Positions 27,415 to 36,285 of a stretch of 64,000 bases of DNA are shown here, in pieces. A model generated the notes under the pieces. That model searched no databases, had not been told where the DNA came from, and saw nothing but the letters and a program-made list of their open reading frames with translations. The DNA is from Flavobacterium sp. (lineage in GTDB: Bacteria > Bacteroidota > Bacteroidia > Flavobacteriales > Flavobacteriaceae). The stretch's first letter is position 1. Each line of letters starts with the position of its first letter. The stretch lies in contig NZ_JAQSDH010000022.1 of NCBI RefSeq assembly GCF_029945805.1, positions 1 to 64,000 on the forward strand, written 5' to 3'. The translations under genes and the position numbers were made by a program.

Positions 27415-28677
27415 TTATTCTGTTTTTTTCTCTCCAGTTGGCGTTTCTGTTGGCGTTCCTTCAGCCGGAGTATCCGTCGGAGTATCTTCTACTACTGGTT
27501 CTTCTTTCCCTTTTTTACCTTTTTTAGGCATTGATTTTTTAAGTTCATCTGATCTTTCAATCATCATATCCTTAGTTAAATCTCCAATTTCTTCTTTTTG
27601 AAAAGCAGCTAAATATGATTTTACAGCTCTTGCATTATCTCCTTTTTTTTCATACATCTGTGCCAATTGATAATCAGCAAGCATTGATTTTGGATAATTT
27701 TTTCGGGCGAGTTGGGATAACTTATCGAATTCATCGTACGCTTTGTTTTTAAGGATTGCTGCTTCAATAGCCTTGAAATCGTTTAAACGAATTGCCAATT
27801 TTAGTGCAAAAGATTGTTCGATTACATCATATTTCTTAATCAAATAATCAACATATCCTGAAGGCAATACTGCGATTTTTTCATTAAATTCTGAAATGGA
27901 AATGGGTTGATAAACCGAAAATATCTGGTACAATGCACTCGGAATCGAATTCAAAACCAACGAATAATGCGATGCACCTTTGAAATCGTCAAATCTGTAA
28001 TTCAGTGTTTCTTTGGTTACTTTTTTTGCTTGTTCATCTAAGGCAATAATTCTATTACGCATTTTTTTTACATCACCATCCGCAGAAGAATGATAATAAA
28101 AAATCGGCTTTTGAACAGCTGCTAATCGTTCAGGAATATTTACTTCCATTTCAGCGGGAAGTTCTGGACTCATTGAGATATAGGCATCAAAAACAGGATT
28201 GTCTTTGTATAAATATAAGTTCAAAAAACCAGCAGTAGTATCTAATCCAGCAATCATTTTGAATGGCGCCGTTCTGTATTTTTTCTGTATGTACGGAATC
28301 AATTCCATTCCAATAAATTCAAAGAATTGTTCCCCTTTTTCTGATGGCAAACCTGTTGTTTCGTCAACCATACAATCGGTTTCACGCTCATTGTTTTTGT
28401 TTTGGCTAATTCCAACGATTATAACTTCAGGCAAATCATCCCAATAGTATCCATAACTCAAAGCACCCTGGAAAGGATCAAAAAGAAAGTCGCCATCAAG
28501 TAGTACTAAAATCGGATACTTCTGATTGGTATTTTTAGCATACGACGGTGGTAAACCGATAGTTATTTCGCGGTCTTCTTTTAGTCGTTGCGAAGTAATT
28601 GTATCCGTTATTTTTTTGTTTTGCGAAAAAATCGCGCTAGAGCAAATAAATAGAACAAACAGAAGTGATTTTTTCAT
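27415..28677 (-). CDS. Esterase-fold protein lacking the serine nucleophile, with TPR and acidic/Pro-Thr tail
   Basis: This 420-residue exported protein has a signal peptide (about 1-19). A putative-esterase (PF00756-like) alpha/beta-hydrolase domain follows (about 25-260; PILVLLDGDFLFDP, VIIVGI, FDAYISMSPEL). The usual nucleophile elbow GHSxGG is replaced by GLDTTAG (residues 144-150), while a candidate catalytic His237 remains (ASHYS). Then come TPR-like helices (about 325-370) and a Lys-rich then Glu/Pro/Thr-rich tail. It is probably not a classical serine esterase; an inactive or binding role is inferred. Confidence 0.75.
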   Translation of the reverse strand: MKKSLLFVLFICSSAIFSQNKKITDTITSQRLKEDREITIGLPPSYAKNTNQKYPILVLLDGDFLFDPFQGALSYGYYWDDLPEVIIVGISQNKNNERETDCMVDETTGLPSEKGEQFFEFIGMELIPYIQKKYRTAPFKMIAGLDTTAGFLNLYLYKDNPVFDAYISMSPELPAEMEVNIPERLAAVQKPIFYYHSSADGDVKKMRNRIIALDEQAKKVTKETLNYRFDDFKGASHYSLVLNSIPSALYQIFSVYQPISISEFNEKIAVLPSGYVDYLIKKYDVIEQSFALKLAIRLNDFKAIEAAILKNKAYDEFDKLSQLARKNYPKSMLADYQLAQMYEKKGDNARAVKSYLAAFQKEEIGDLTKDMMIERSDELKKSMPKKGKKGKEEPVVEDTPTDTPAEGTPTETPTGEKKTE

Positions 28678-28771
28678 GACTATCGGGTTCGGTTGAATAG
28701 CACTATTGCCAAATTAATCAGCAAGATAATAAAATTATCATTCTGTGGATTGTTTAACCGCCAAAAAGAAT

Positions 28772-29380
28772 CTACTTCTTAATTGAGTCGTGGCTTTGAG
28801 ATGAAATACCATTATTCCACAATGTGAGAATATCTGTTGCCACCGCAGCGCCACTTCCGGCAGCAATACTCAATTGACTTCTCCATCCTGAAAGCGTCCC
28901 AGTAACATAGATACCTTTAACCACTTTGTGATCCTCGTTTTTAAGTTGGATTCGCTGCTTTTCGGCAAGTGCTTTTTTATGCGGTTCAATATATTGATTT
29001 AACCCTTCAATATTAAAGGTGTTGGAATATCCAATCGCTACAACGATAGCTTTTGTCTGGTATGAATTCTTATTAGTTGTAACTGTAAAACTTGGGAATT
29101 CACCTGAAACTTTCAGGACTTTTTCACCTTCTATTTGGATTACATGCGGATACGATTCTTGCAAATGTTGAACGCTTTCGTTCAATAATTCTGAGCCCAA
29201 TTTTCCTGGAGCAATTCCGTATGCATTAAAAAATACAGCCTCTTGAAGACTGGATGTTTTTTGATGTGTAATAATACCGATTTTTTTATCTACAACGAAT
29301 ACTTTCTTATGCGCTGAACCCAATACCAAAGCACAGGACATCCCAGAAACGCCACCACCAAGAATTAAAACATCAAACAT
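28772..29380 (-). CDS. Short FAD-binding oxidoreductase, thioredoxin-reductase-like
   Basis: This 202-residue flavoprotein has an N-terminal Rossmann motif LGGGVSGMSCALVLG (about 7-21) and a C-terminal FAD segment GIYVTGTLSGWRSQLSIAAGSG (position about 152-173). Normal thioredoxin reductases are about 310 residues with an inserted NAD(P)H domain and a CxxC pair. Both are missing here, so activity as a disulfide reductase is unlikely. It starts 3 bases after the 65-residue membrane protein gene. Confidence 0.75.
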   Translation of the reverse strand: MFDVLILGGGVSGMSCALVLGSAHKKVFVVDKKIGIITHQKTSSLQEAVFFNAYGIAPGKLGSELLNESVQHLQESYPHVIQIEGEKVLKVSGEFPSFTVTTNKNSYQTKAIVVAIGYSNTFNIEGLNQYIEPHKKALAEKQRIQLKNEDHKVVKGIYVTGTLSGWRSQLSIAAGSGAAVATDILTLWNNGISSQSHDSIKK

Positions 29381-29383
29381 GAT

Positions 29384-29581
29384 TTAGTTTTTAGATTTTT
29401 CTTCAATTTTTTTTGACATTCTAAAAATCAGAAGAATAAGAATGGCGCACATAGAAGCTGAAATACCAATTAAAGCAGCCATACTGTTGCCTTCAAAAGG
29501 TTTGTCAAAATCTAGCAAAGTCAAATTAAAAATCACCAACCCAAAAGCAATAAAAATCAAAATTGTGGTAAAAATTTTCAT
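29384..29581 (-). CDS. Small two-helix membrane protein
   Basis: This 65-residue hypothetical protein has two predicted transmembrane helices (about 4-24 and 34-54) and a positively charged, lysine-rich C-terminal tail (RMSKKIEEKSKN). I do not recognise a family. Its stop is 3 bases from the FAD gene start and it lies 38 bases after marC, so it is likely in one operon with them. Confidence 0.72.
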   Translation of the reverse strand: MKIFTTILIFIAFGLVIFNLTLLDFDKPFEGNSMAALIGISASMCAILILLIFRMSKKIEEKSKN

Positions 29582-29619
29582 GTAATTAATTTAGACAACA
29601 AAAATACTAAAATTTGGTG

Positions 29620-30195
29620 TTACACAAATAGTCCTTTAACATTAGTAGCAAATAATTTAACAGCGATGGCCAAAAGGACAACACCAAAAACTTTTCGAAT
29701 GATACTTAGTCCGTTTTCGCCTAACATTCTTTCAATTTTGGCCGAGGATTTCAAAACCAAATACACCAAGATAATATTTAAAAGTATAGCAAAAATTATA
29801 TTTATGGATTGAAATTCGGCGCGCAGCGAAAGCAGAGTTGTCATAGTCCCGGCACCTGCAATCAAAGGAAATGCGATAGGCACAATGGAAGCCGAAGTGG
29901 CCTGCTCATCTTTATATAATCGAATTCCGAGTATCATTTCCAAAGCTAAAAAAAACAACACAAACGAACCGGCAACAGCAAATGAATTCACATCAATACC
30001 AATCAATTTTAGAATTTCTTCACCAACAAAAAGAAAGGCAATCATAATTCCAGCCGAAACTAGACTAGCCTTTCCAGATTGGATATGACCGAATTTTGCC
30101 CTTAATCCTATAATTACCGGAATGCTTCCAATGATGTCAATCACGGCAAAAAGCACCATTGTGGCAGTAACTATTTCTCTAAAATCAAAATTCAT
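29620..30195 (-). CDS. MarC family inner-membrane protein
   Basis: This 191-residue protein has six predicted transmembrane helices. It matches the MarC/UPF0056 family, including the DIIGSIPVIIGL and PIAFPLIAGAGTMTTLLSL segments. The family was once linked to multiple antibiotic resistance; its true transport role is unsettled. It heads a leftward gene run and has a -7 box upstream. Confidence 0.9.
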   Translation of the reverse strand: MNFDFREIVTATMVLFAVIDIIGSIPVIIGLRAKFGHIQSGKASLVSAGIMIAFLFVGEEILKLIGIDVNSFAVAGSFVLFFLALEMILGIRLYKDEQATSASIVPIAFPLIAGAGTMTTLLSLRAEFQSINIIFAILLNIILVYLVLKSSAKIERMLGENGLSIIRKVFGVVLLAIAVKLFATNVKGLFV

Positions 30196-30211
30196 TGTTT
30201 AATTTTTTTTA

Positions 30212-30219
30212 CAAAATTA
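30212..30219 (-). promoter_or_regulatory. Candidate marC -7 box
   Basis: The minus strand reads TAATTTTG (TAnnTTTG), 16 bases before the marC ATG. No clear -33 element. Confidence 0.4.
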
Positions 30220-30251
30220 GCTTTTTAATCGTTTATAACTGCTTTTGAAAT

Positions 30252-30259
30252 TACCTTTG
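30252..30259 (+). promoter_or_regulatory. Candidate -7 box for the DUF3109 gene
   Basis: TACCTTTG fits TAnnTTTG and lies 23 bases before the ATG; a weak TTTA at about 30232 could serve as -33. Confidence 0.45.
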
Positions 30260-30282
30260 CAGTTGTAAATCATAAATTCATC

Positions 30283-30855
30283 ATGTTTCAATTAGGCAAA
30301 ACCATCGTTTCTGAAGATATTCTCGAAAAAGATTTTGTATGCAATCTTTCTGCCTGCCATGGCGCATGTTGTGTTGATGGTGATGCGGGCGCGCCTTTAA
30401 CTATCGAAGAAACTAAAATTCTAGAAGAGATTTATCCTAAAATAAAACCATTTCTTCGCAAAGAAGGCATTGAAGCTATTGAAAGGTTAGGAGCTTGGGT
30501 TGTGGGAACGGATCAAGATTTAGAAACGCCACTTATTGACAATAAAGATTGCGCCTATGTGATTTTTGACGGAAAAACAGCGCTTTGCGGAATTGAACAA
30601 GCTTATAATCAAGGAATTGTAAATTGGAAAAAACCAGTTTCTTGTCATTTATATCCAATTCGTGTAAAAGATTTTAGCGATTTTGCGGCTGTAAATTACG
30701 ACCGTTGGGATATTTGTAATCCTGCTTGTTCTTTAGGAAAAGAACTTGAAGTTCCGGTATATAAATTTGTTAAAGAAGCGTTGATTCGGCGATTTGGAGA
30801 AGACTGGTATGCTGAACTCGAAAAAGTAGCCGAAGATTTGAAAAAAGAGAAATAG
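30283..30855 (+). CDS. DUF3109 family cysteine-rich protein
   Basis: This 190-residue protein has clustered cysteines: CNLSACHGACC near the N-terminus (about 21-31), then CAYVIF, LCGIEQA, SCHLYPIR and CNPACS. The pattern resembles YkgJ-like proteins thought to bind a zinc ion or iron-sulfur cluster. DUF3109 is common in Bacteroidota and has no proven function. The gene is monocistronic, divergent from marC. Confidence 0.87.
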   Translation: MFQLGKTIVSEDILEKDFVCNLSACHGACCVDGDAGAPLTIEETKILEEIYPKIKPFLRKEGIEAIERLGAWVVGTDQDLETPLIDNKDCAYVIFDGKTALCGIEQAYNQGIVNWKKPVSCHLYPIRVKDFSDFAAVNYDRWDICNPACSLGKELEVPVYKFVKEALIRRFGEDWYAELEKVAEDLKKEK

Positions 30856-30975
30856 AAGCGAGAATTGAGCAACAGTCTAGTGGATTACTATAGTTTGGTG
30901 CCAGATTGTACTTCAAGCTAATTGCTATAGAGAGTAAGGCAGTATCGTTCAGAAAACGAAACACCTTTTCTGTGT

Positions 30976-30988
30976 AGAATATCGGATT
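30976..30988 (+). repeat. 13-bp duplicate of the tRNA-Ala 3' region
   Basis: AGAATATCGGATT is identical to 31089-31101, inside the 3' end (acceptor and T-arm) of the tRNA-Ala gene, 113 bases apart and in the same orientation. It could be a remnant of an attachment-site duplication or of a decayed tRNA; chance is not excluded. Confidence 0.4.
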
Positions 30989-31002
30989 AACTTCGTTTTT
31001 CC

Positions 31003-31019
31003 TCAAAGCGACGCTTTGA
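31003..31019. other. Short perfect hairpin
   Basis: TCAAAGCG A CGCTTTGA is an 8-bp palindrome with one central base, in the 230-base non-coding stretch between the DUF3109 gene and the tRNA. No role is evident. Confidence 0.4.
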
Positions 31020-31033
31020 AAACAGAAATCCAA

Positions 31034-31066
31034 CTAAACTAAAAAAAGCAAGCTATTTTAGTTTAG
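31034..31066 (-). terminator. Hairpin downstream of tRNA-Ala
   Basis: CTAAACTAAAA (31034-31044) pairs perfectly with TTTTAGTTTAG (31056-31066). It lies 19 bases beyond the tRNA 3' end on the minus strand and is AT-rich. It probably ends the tRNA transcript. Confidence 0.55.
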
Positions 31067-31085
31067 CCTACTTTCAGTTTATTCG

Positions 31086-31159
31086 TGGAGAATATCGGAT
31101 TCGAACCGACCACCTCTTGCCTGCCAGGCAAGCGCTCTAGCCAAATGAGCTAATCCCCC
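31086..31159 (-). tRNA. tRNA-Ala (anticodon GGC)
   Basis: The minus strand folds into a full 74-base cloverleaf: acceptor GGGGGAT/ATTCTCC (with two G-U pairs), D arm GCTC/GAGC, anticodon stem CTTGC/GCAAG with loop CTGGCAG (anticodon GGC), T arm GTCGG-TTCGAAT-CCGAT, discriminator A. CCA is not encoded. A -7 box lies 12 bases upstream. Confidence 0.95.
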
Positions 31160-31171
31160 ATAATTGTTTCG

Positions 31172-31179
31172 CAAATATA
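31172..31179 (-). promoter_or_regulatory. -7 box of tRNA-Ala
   Basis: The minus strand reads TATATTTG, with 12 bases before the mature tRNA 5' end, the expected position for a short leader. No clear -33 box. Confidence 0.55.
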
Positions 31180-31309
31180 TACTTTTTGTTATTAATACAG
31201 AAAATTTAAACTGCAAATAAATCATTCTAAAGCAATAGATTAGAAAAAAAAAATTGTATAATTGCAATTATTTTAATATCTATATACTAACCACTACTAA
31301 ACTTTATTC

Positions 31310-33187
31310 ATGAAAAAAATTACTTTACTAATTGGTTTATTTTTTACTTCTCTAATTGGTTATTCGCAAACCACTTACTATTCAGAAGACTTTAACGCTG
31401 GAGCTCTAAATGGATGGACAACATCTGATTTAAATAGTGATGGATTGCAATGGTCCGTACTAAACGCTTCTTCTATTAATACTACTTTTGGCAGCGGTTC
31501 ATTACTGTCATTTTCTTATGATGATGCTGCACAAATCGGTGTAACTCCTGACAATTTGGTTACCTCTCCAGCAATTAATTTAAGCACAGTGACTGATGCA
31601 AATTTATATTTGTTTTTTGATCAGATTACCAATGGAAGTTGGCCGGCCGAACACTATGCGGTTTATGTAACCACATCAAATGATCCCGCTGCAATTACTG
31701 CCTCCACTCCAGTGTATGAAACTACAGTAGCAAATGGTACTTTAGCTAATCGTTTTTTAAATCTTACCAGTTACATCGGTCAAACCGTATTTGTAAGTTT
31801 TAGACATTTTGAATGTTTTGACAACTACTTCCTTGTAATTGACAATGTTAAGGTAAAAAGTTTAGCCGCAAACGACGTTCAATTGGTTTCTGCTAAGTTG
31901 AATAGATACAGTTTGTTAAATACAAATAACACATTAACGCTTACGGTTAAAAATACTGGAAGCAATCCCATAACTAATTTAACTATTAATTGGAATGATG
32001 GTATAGATCATTCTGTTACCGTAAATAAAAACTTAGCTGTTGGAGCAACGAGCACGGTAAATCACCCAACTACAGTATCATATGGTACTGTTGTAGAGAA
32101 AAATTTAGCATTAAGCATAACTGCGGTTAATGGTAACGCAGACGCTGTGCCAACTAATAATGTAGGTGTTGCCAAATTTAACACGGTTAGCCAGGCTTCA
32201 TTTAAAAAAGTATTCTTTGAAGAAGGAACTGGCACTTGGTGCGGCTGGTGCCCTAGAGGCTCTATTGCAATGAGCTATATGGACACAACTTATCCAAATG
32301 AATTTGTGGGTGTTGCTGTACATAATCAAGATCCTATGATGCTTACGGAATATGATGGTGGTGCAGATTTTTCTGGTTTCCCAGGAATGAATGTTGATCG
32401 AGTTGTTAAAGGGGCTGATGTTAGTCAATCTACAATGGTTAGTAACTTAAACGCGCGAAAAACCTTAACTACGCCGGTTAGCCTAAATGCAACAGGTGCT
32501 GTAAATGGTTCTCAAATTACAATTAACGCAAATGCTACTTTCAGAACTATTTTTTCAGCTGCCAACTACCGATTAGGCGTTGTTATAACGGAAGATGGTG
32601 TTACAGGAACGGCTACAGGATATAGACAAACAAATTACTATTCAGGCGGTGCTAACGGAGTAATGGGTGGATATGAATTATTAGCAAATCCTGTTCCTGC
32701 GGCTCAAATGACATATAACCATGTTGGGAGAGCTTTATTAGGTGGTTATGCTGGACAAGAAAATTCTATACCATCAACTATTAGTGATGGACAAACAGCA
32801 AGCTATACATTTAATTATACCGTACCAACAACAAGCAATGTTAATAATATGCATGCTGTCTTGATTTTAATTGATCAAACGACTGGAGAAGTCGTTAATT
32901 CACAATTAGTTGAGCTTGCGACACTAGCTTTGAATGATAGCCAACTGACAACTTTTGATATTTATCCAAACCCTGCAAGTGATCAAATTAATATAGCTAA
33001 TCTAATTGGCGGTAGTTATACAATCACCATTTTTGATATGCTAGGCAGAACAATTCTAAGCGCTAAAAAAGAGATTTTAGATAATGAAACGCTACTATTG
33101 CCGATTAAAGGAGTTTCTAAAGGAGAATATATCGTAAATATTGCTAGTGAAATAAGTTCATACAGCAAACATTTATTGGTAAAATAA
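31310..33187 (+). CDS. Secreted Omp28-related protein with WCGWC motif and T9SS sorting domain
   Basis: This 625-residue protein has a signal peptide (about 1-19). An N-terminal jelly-roll-like region of the choice-of-anchor-J type follows (about 22-185; YSEDFNAG...WTTSDLN). A CARDB-like Ig segment (about 190-285) comes next. The Omp28-related domain starts at FEEGTGTWCGWCPRG, with Cys311 and Cys314 in a thioredoxin-like CxxC. A type A T9SS sorting domain closes the protein (IYPNPASDQINIANL...GEYIVNI...HLLVK). It is probably exported and attached to or released from the cell surface. The redox role is inferred from the CxxC; the substrate is unknown. Confidence 0.83.
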   Translation: MKKITLLIGLFFTSLIGYSQTTYYSEDFNAGALNGWTTSDLNSDGLQWSVLNASSINTTFGSGSLLSFSYDDAAQIGVTPDNLVTSPAINLSTVTDANLYLFFDQITNGSWPAEHYAVYVTTSNDPAAITASTPVYETTVANGTLANRFLNLTSYIGQTVFVSFRHFECFDNYFLVIDNVKVKSLAANDVQLVSAKLNRYSLLNTNNTLTLTVKNTGSNPITNLTINWNDGIDHSVTVNKNLAVGATSTVNHPTTVSYGTVVEKNLALSITAVNGNADAVPTNNVGVAKFNTVSQASFKKVFFEEGTGTWCGWCPRGSIAMSYMDTTYPNEFVGVAVHNQDPMMLTEYDGGADFSGFPGMNVDRVVKGADVSQSTMVSNLNARKTLTTPVSLNATGAVNGSQITINANATFRTIFSAANYRLGVVITEDGVTGTATGYRQTNYYSGGANGVMGGYELLANPVPAAQMTYNHVGRALLGGYAGQENSIPSTISDGQTASYTFNYTVPTTSNVNNMHAVLILIDQTTGEVVNSQLVELATLALNDSQLTTFDIYPNPASDQINIANLIGGSYTITIFDMLGRTILSAKKEILDNETLLLPIKGVSKGEYIVNIASEISSYSKHLLVK

Positions 33188-33215
33188 TTTTAAGAACTCA
33201 TATTATTAAATCATT

Positions 33216-33959
33216 ATGAAAAAAATATTTGTTGTCATCGCGTGTTTTTATACCTTTTTGTCTTTTTCTCAAATGACAATGAAGAAGTTAGATGGAACTC
33301 CTATTCTTAATGGAGACGTTCTTACTTTCTCCTCATTGGGAGATCCAGCAACAGCTTCATCTTCAGACCCAGCTTATTTGGGATTGAAAATTTACAACAG
33401 CTCTAATAGTAACATTAATGTAAAAATGAAACTTATTAGCATGAGTAATGCAGACGGAAGTAATCTTCAGTTTTGTATCGATCCAATTTGTGTAGGTACA
33501 CTTACCGTTGGAAACTCATATCCTGCTAGTGGTAATTCTGTTGTCCCTGCCAATGGCCAAAACGGAAACTTTGATCATTTCATTAACAATAATCCCGGAA
33601 ATGGAACGAGCAATGTGGAATACGTTCTAAAGTTTTATATGGTAAATTCTTTCGGAGCTGAAGTTGGTGCTTCTATAACTTTTACTTACAGATATGCTAT
33701 TTTAGGTGTTTCAACAAATGCTTTGGCCAATATGGGTGTCGATGTTAAATCAACATTGGTAAGTTCGCAAGTAGAGTTTGACGCCAATTCAAATGGAAAA
33801 GCAGAACTTTATGACATCAACGGAAGAACAATTACAGCTTTGAGCTATACTGCAGGATACAACTATTTGGATGTTTCAAATTTGAATGCTGCTTTATATA
33901 TTTTGAATTTCACAAACGAGGAAGGCAAAAAAGCAGCCTTGAAAATTATTAAGAAGTAA
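33216..33959 (+). CDS. Secreted protein with T9SS-type C-terminal domain
   Basis: This 247-residue exported protein has a signal peptide (about 1-18, ending SFSQ), a beta-rich body (about 20-165) of no recognised family containing a CIDPIC pair, and a short type A sorting domain (KAELYDINGRTI...LYILNFTNEEGKKAALKI). It lies 28 bases after the Omp28-related gene and before a strong terminator, so the two are probably coexpressed. Confidence 0.77.
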   Translation: MKKIFVVIACFYTFLSFSQMTMKKLDGTPILNGDVLTFSSLGDPATASSSDPAYLGLKIYNSSNSNINVKMKLISMSNADGSNLQFCIDPICVGTLTVGNSYPASGNSVVPANGQNGNFDHFINNNPGNGTSNVEYVLKFYMVNSFGAEVGASITFTYRYAILGVSTNALANMGVDVKSTLVSSQVEFDANSNGKAELYDINGRTITALSYTAGYNYLDVSNLNAALYILNFTNEEGKKAALKIIKK

Positions 33960-33977
33960 CAAAAACTTTTAATACTG

Positions 33978-34009
33978 AAAAGCCCCATCATAATTATGAT
34001 GGGGCTTTT
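33978..34009. terminator. Bidirectional terminator between convergent genes
   Basis: A perfect 32-bp palindrome (16-bp arms beginning AAAAGCCCCATCATAA) has T-tracts on both strands. It separates the rightward secreted-protein gene from the leftward DUF6029 gene. Confidence 0.95.
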
Positions 34010-34028
34010 TTATTGTAATCAATTTCTA

Positions 34029-35708
34029 TTAAAAACTTGTATTCAGTGAAAGTGAAACTCCTGTACTCTCGGGAACAAAGCGACAAACGCCTCCAACACA
34101 AACCAATCCGCCTCTTTGTCTTCCGTAAGCTAAAGCTACTCGTGTTGACTTGTATCGATAAGAGTTTCCAATGTTGTAGTAGTGATGGCGTAATTTAGAA
34201 TCATCATTCCCATAATTATACATATCAGAAACATAAACAGTATATTTAGTACCAAGATTGAATTCAGCTAACAACGCAGCCCAATTTTTCTTATCACTAT
34301 CCGCCCACATGTGTTCCGCTTGTACTCGGACAGATTTATTTCCATTAAATCTATAGGTAGATTCAGCTCCCAATATATTGGTATTCACTTCACCAACAGT
34401 TTCCTGTATGTATTTTTTATTATAATACTGATGAATAAAACTAAAATTAGATTGCCACTTATCATTCCACTTTTTTGTAACTTCTATATTATATTCTGAA
34501 AAATATTTTTTACCAAAACCAAAAAAATCTGTTTGGTAATCCTGCGGTGAGAAGATATAAAATTCACCTCCTAAACCGTGATATTGCGAATAATTTAAGG
34601 CAACCTTAGTTCCGTATTTTCCTCCTAAAGATGTTCCTTTCTTAAAGTTATAAAACAAATCAATCTGACCGCCAATTTCTCCAGCTTTAACCAAGTTTAC
34701 GTCATTTAGAATTACATTTGGCTGTGCTTGATACACATAAATATTAGCCAAATTAAGATGATGTTGCTTGGTTAAACTTGGCACATAATTCATGATTAAA
34801 TCATTGAATTGATTTCCTTTAGCAATTCTTTCCGAAAAGAAACTCATGTTTTCTAATCTTCTGAATGTACCATCAACACCAAATCCTTTTTTAGAATATC
34901 CCATATTAAGCAACAACGCACTTCCGGGTTTAATCAAATTATTATCGATTTGATTTCTAACCTGAACTACAGCATCTTTCGATTTATAATCATACTCCGT
35001 TGAAAAGTAAAAAGAGTCATGCGTAAAGTTCAATCGTCCGGCAAAAGAATTAGTCAAATCATTAAACTTCGGATCAGGAATGTCTGTTTTTTCATCTCTA
35101 CCCACATAAGTTACACCAATGGACAATTCATCTTTCTCAAACTTAAAAATATCTGAAAGCGACAATTCCGCATCAGTTCCATAAATTTTTCCTTCCGAAA
35201 CATCAAAACCAGTACGCTGTTGCCCGTAAAGCGTTTTTAAAGTAAAATAAGTAGTTGGTTTGTATATAAATCGAATACCGCGCAAAGCATTATTAATTCC
35301 CAAAGCTCGGTCTTCCCAAGTTCTTAAAAGCAGACCGCTACCAAATTGCTCATAAAAATAACCAGCTGTAATATCTATTTTCTCATTTTTAAATTGGGCA
35401 AAATAAGTAGCAATATTGGCATCTTTATACTTTGGATTATAGTTCAGAAGCGCATCCTGAAAATAGCCTTCTCCCTGAACGCCAAAAGTCCAATTCTTGA
35501 TTTTGTAATTAACGAATAAGTAGTTGTTGGAGCGTATTGGATTTTCCGGATGTACAACCGGATTGTAAAATTCATCCAGTAATCCTGTGTCATTTAAGTA
35601 CCATTGCGCATTCGATTCAAATCCACCTGAAACAGTTCCGTTATCTTTTTCCTGAGCAAAAATAGCTGTCGATGAAGCTAACAGTCCAAATAAAATAAGT
35701 CTTTTCAT
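34029..35708 (-). CDS. DUF6029 family outer-membrane beta-barrel-like protein
   Basis: This 559-residue protein has a signal peptide (about 1-18). Its many alternating hydrophobic strands and aromatic girdles (for example WTFGVQGEGYFQDALLNY, YYEQFGSGLL-type segments) end in SLSLNTSF, with a terminal phenylalanine typical of outer-membrane barrels. It matches the DUF6029 family of Bacteroidota, whose function is unknown. A CVGGVC pair near residue 540 stands out. It follows the TlpA gene after 3 bases, so the two probably form an operon. Confidence 0.78.
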   Translation of the reverse strand: MKRLILFGLLASSTAIFAQEKDNGTVSGGFESNAQWYLNDTGLLDEFYNPVVHPENPIRSNNYLFVNYKIKNWTFGVQGEGYFQDALLNYNPKYKDANIATYFAQFKNEKIDITAGYFYEQFGSGLLLRTWEDRALGINNALRGIRFIYKPTTYFTLKTLYGQQRTGFDVSEGKIYGTDAELSLSDIFKFEKDELSIGVTYVGRDEKTDIPDPKFNDLTNSFAGRLNFTHDSFYFSTEYDYKSKDAVVQVRNQIDNNLIKPGSALLLNMGYSKKGFGVDGTFRRLENMSFFSERIAKGNQFNDLIMNYVPSLTKQHHLNLANIYVYQAQPNVILNDVNLVKAGEIGGQIDLFYNFKKGTSLGGKYGTKVALNYSQYHGLGGEFYIFSPQDYQTDFFGFGKKYFSEYNIEVTKKWNDKWQSNFSFIHQYYNKKYIQETVGEVNTNILGAESTYRFNGNKSVRVQAEHMWADSDKKNWAALLAEFNLGTKYTVYVSDMYNYGNDDSKLRHHYYNIGNSYRYKSTRVALAYGRQRGGLVCVGGVCRFVPESTGVSLSLNTSF

Positions 35709-35711
35709 GGA

Positions 35712-36191
35712 TTAAAGCGTCTTAAGTTTTTCAAATAACTCATTTTCACTTCCTGGAACATAACCATTTTGAATATGAACTATAACACCATTTTTCACAA
35801 CTAACGTATACGGAATATTCACAATACCTAAAGCTCTTTTCAATTCCTGATTACTGTCTAATAAAATTTTGTATTCCCAGCCTTTTCCATTTACCAATGG
35901 TTTAATTCTTTTTTGCGTCCTAGAATCATCGGTAGAAATGGCAACTATCTCAATTGGCAATGTTTTTTTCCACTCTTCCTGAAGATCATTCATCTCATCA
36001 AGTTCACTGATACAAGGCGTACACCAAGTAGCCCAAAATGAAAAAATATAGATTTTATCCTTCTCGACAAAATCTGTTGTAACGGAGGTTTTTTTACCAT
36101 CAATATCTGATAATGAAATATTTGGCATTTGCTTTTGAGAAAAAGCTGTAATTTCTATAAAGAAAAATAAGGCAATGAGTACGTTTTTCAT
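35712..36191 (-). CDS. TlpA-family thiol-disulfide oxidoreductase
   Basis: This 159-residue exported thioredoxin-fold protein has a signal peptide (about 1-18) and active site WATWCTPC (Cys57, Cys60). It also has a later cis-proline segment (NIPYTLVVKNG). Such proteins reduce or exchange disulfides in the periplasm. It is the first gene of a two-gene operon with the DUF6029 barrel and is divergent from an Omp28-related lipoprotein with its own CxxC, a context that suggests a shared redox task. Confidence 0.9.
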   Translation of the reverse strand: MKNVLIALFFFIEITAFSQKQMPNISLSDIDGKKTSVTTDFVEKDKIYIFSFWATWCTPCISELDEMNDLQEEWKKTLPIEIVAISTDDSRTQKRIKPLVNGKGWEYKILLDSNQELKRALGIVNIPYTLVVKNGVIVHIQNGYVPGSENELFEKLKTL

Positions 36192-36285
36192 GTTTAGTTT
36201 AGATTGTTTTACAAATAAAGATATAATAAGTTTAAGATTGAAGTTTTTTTAGTTATTTTGCTAATCTTTAAAATAAATCTTTGCA

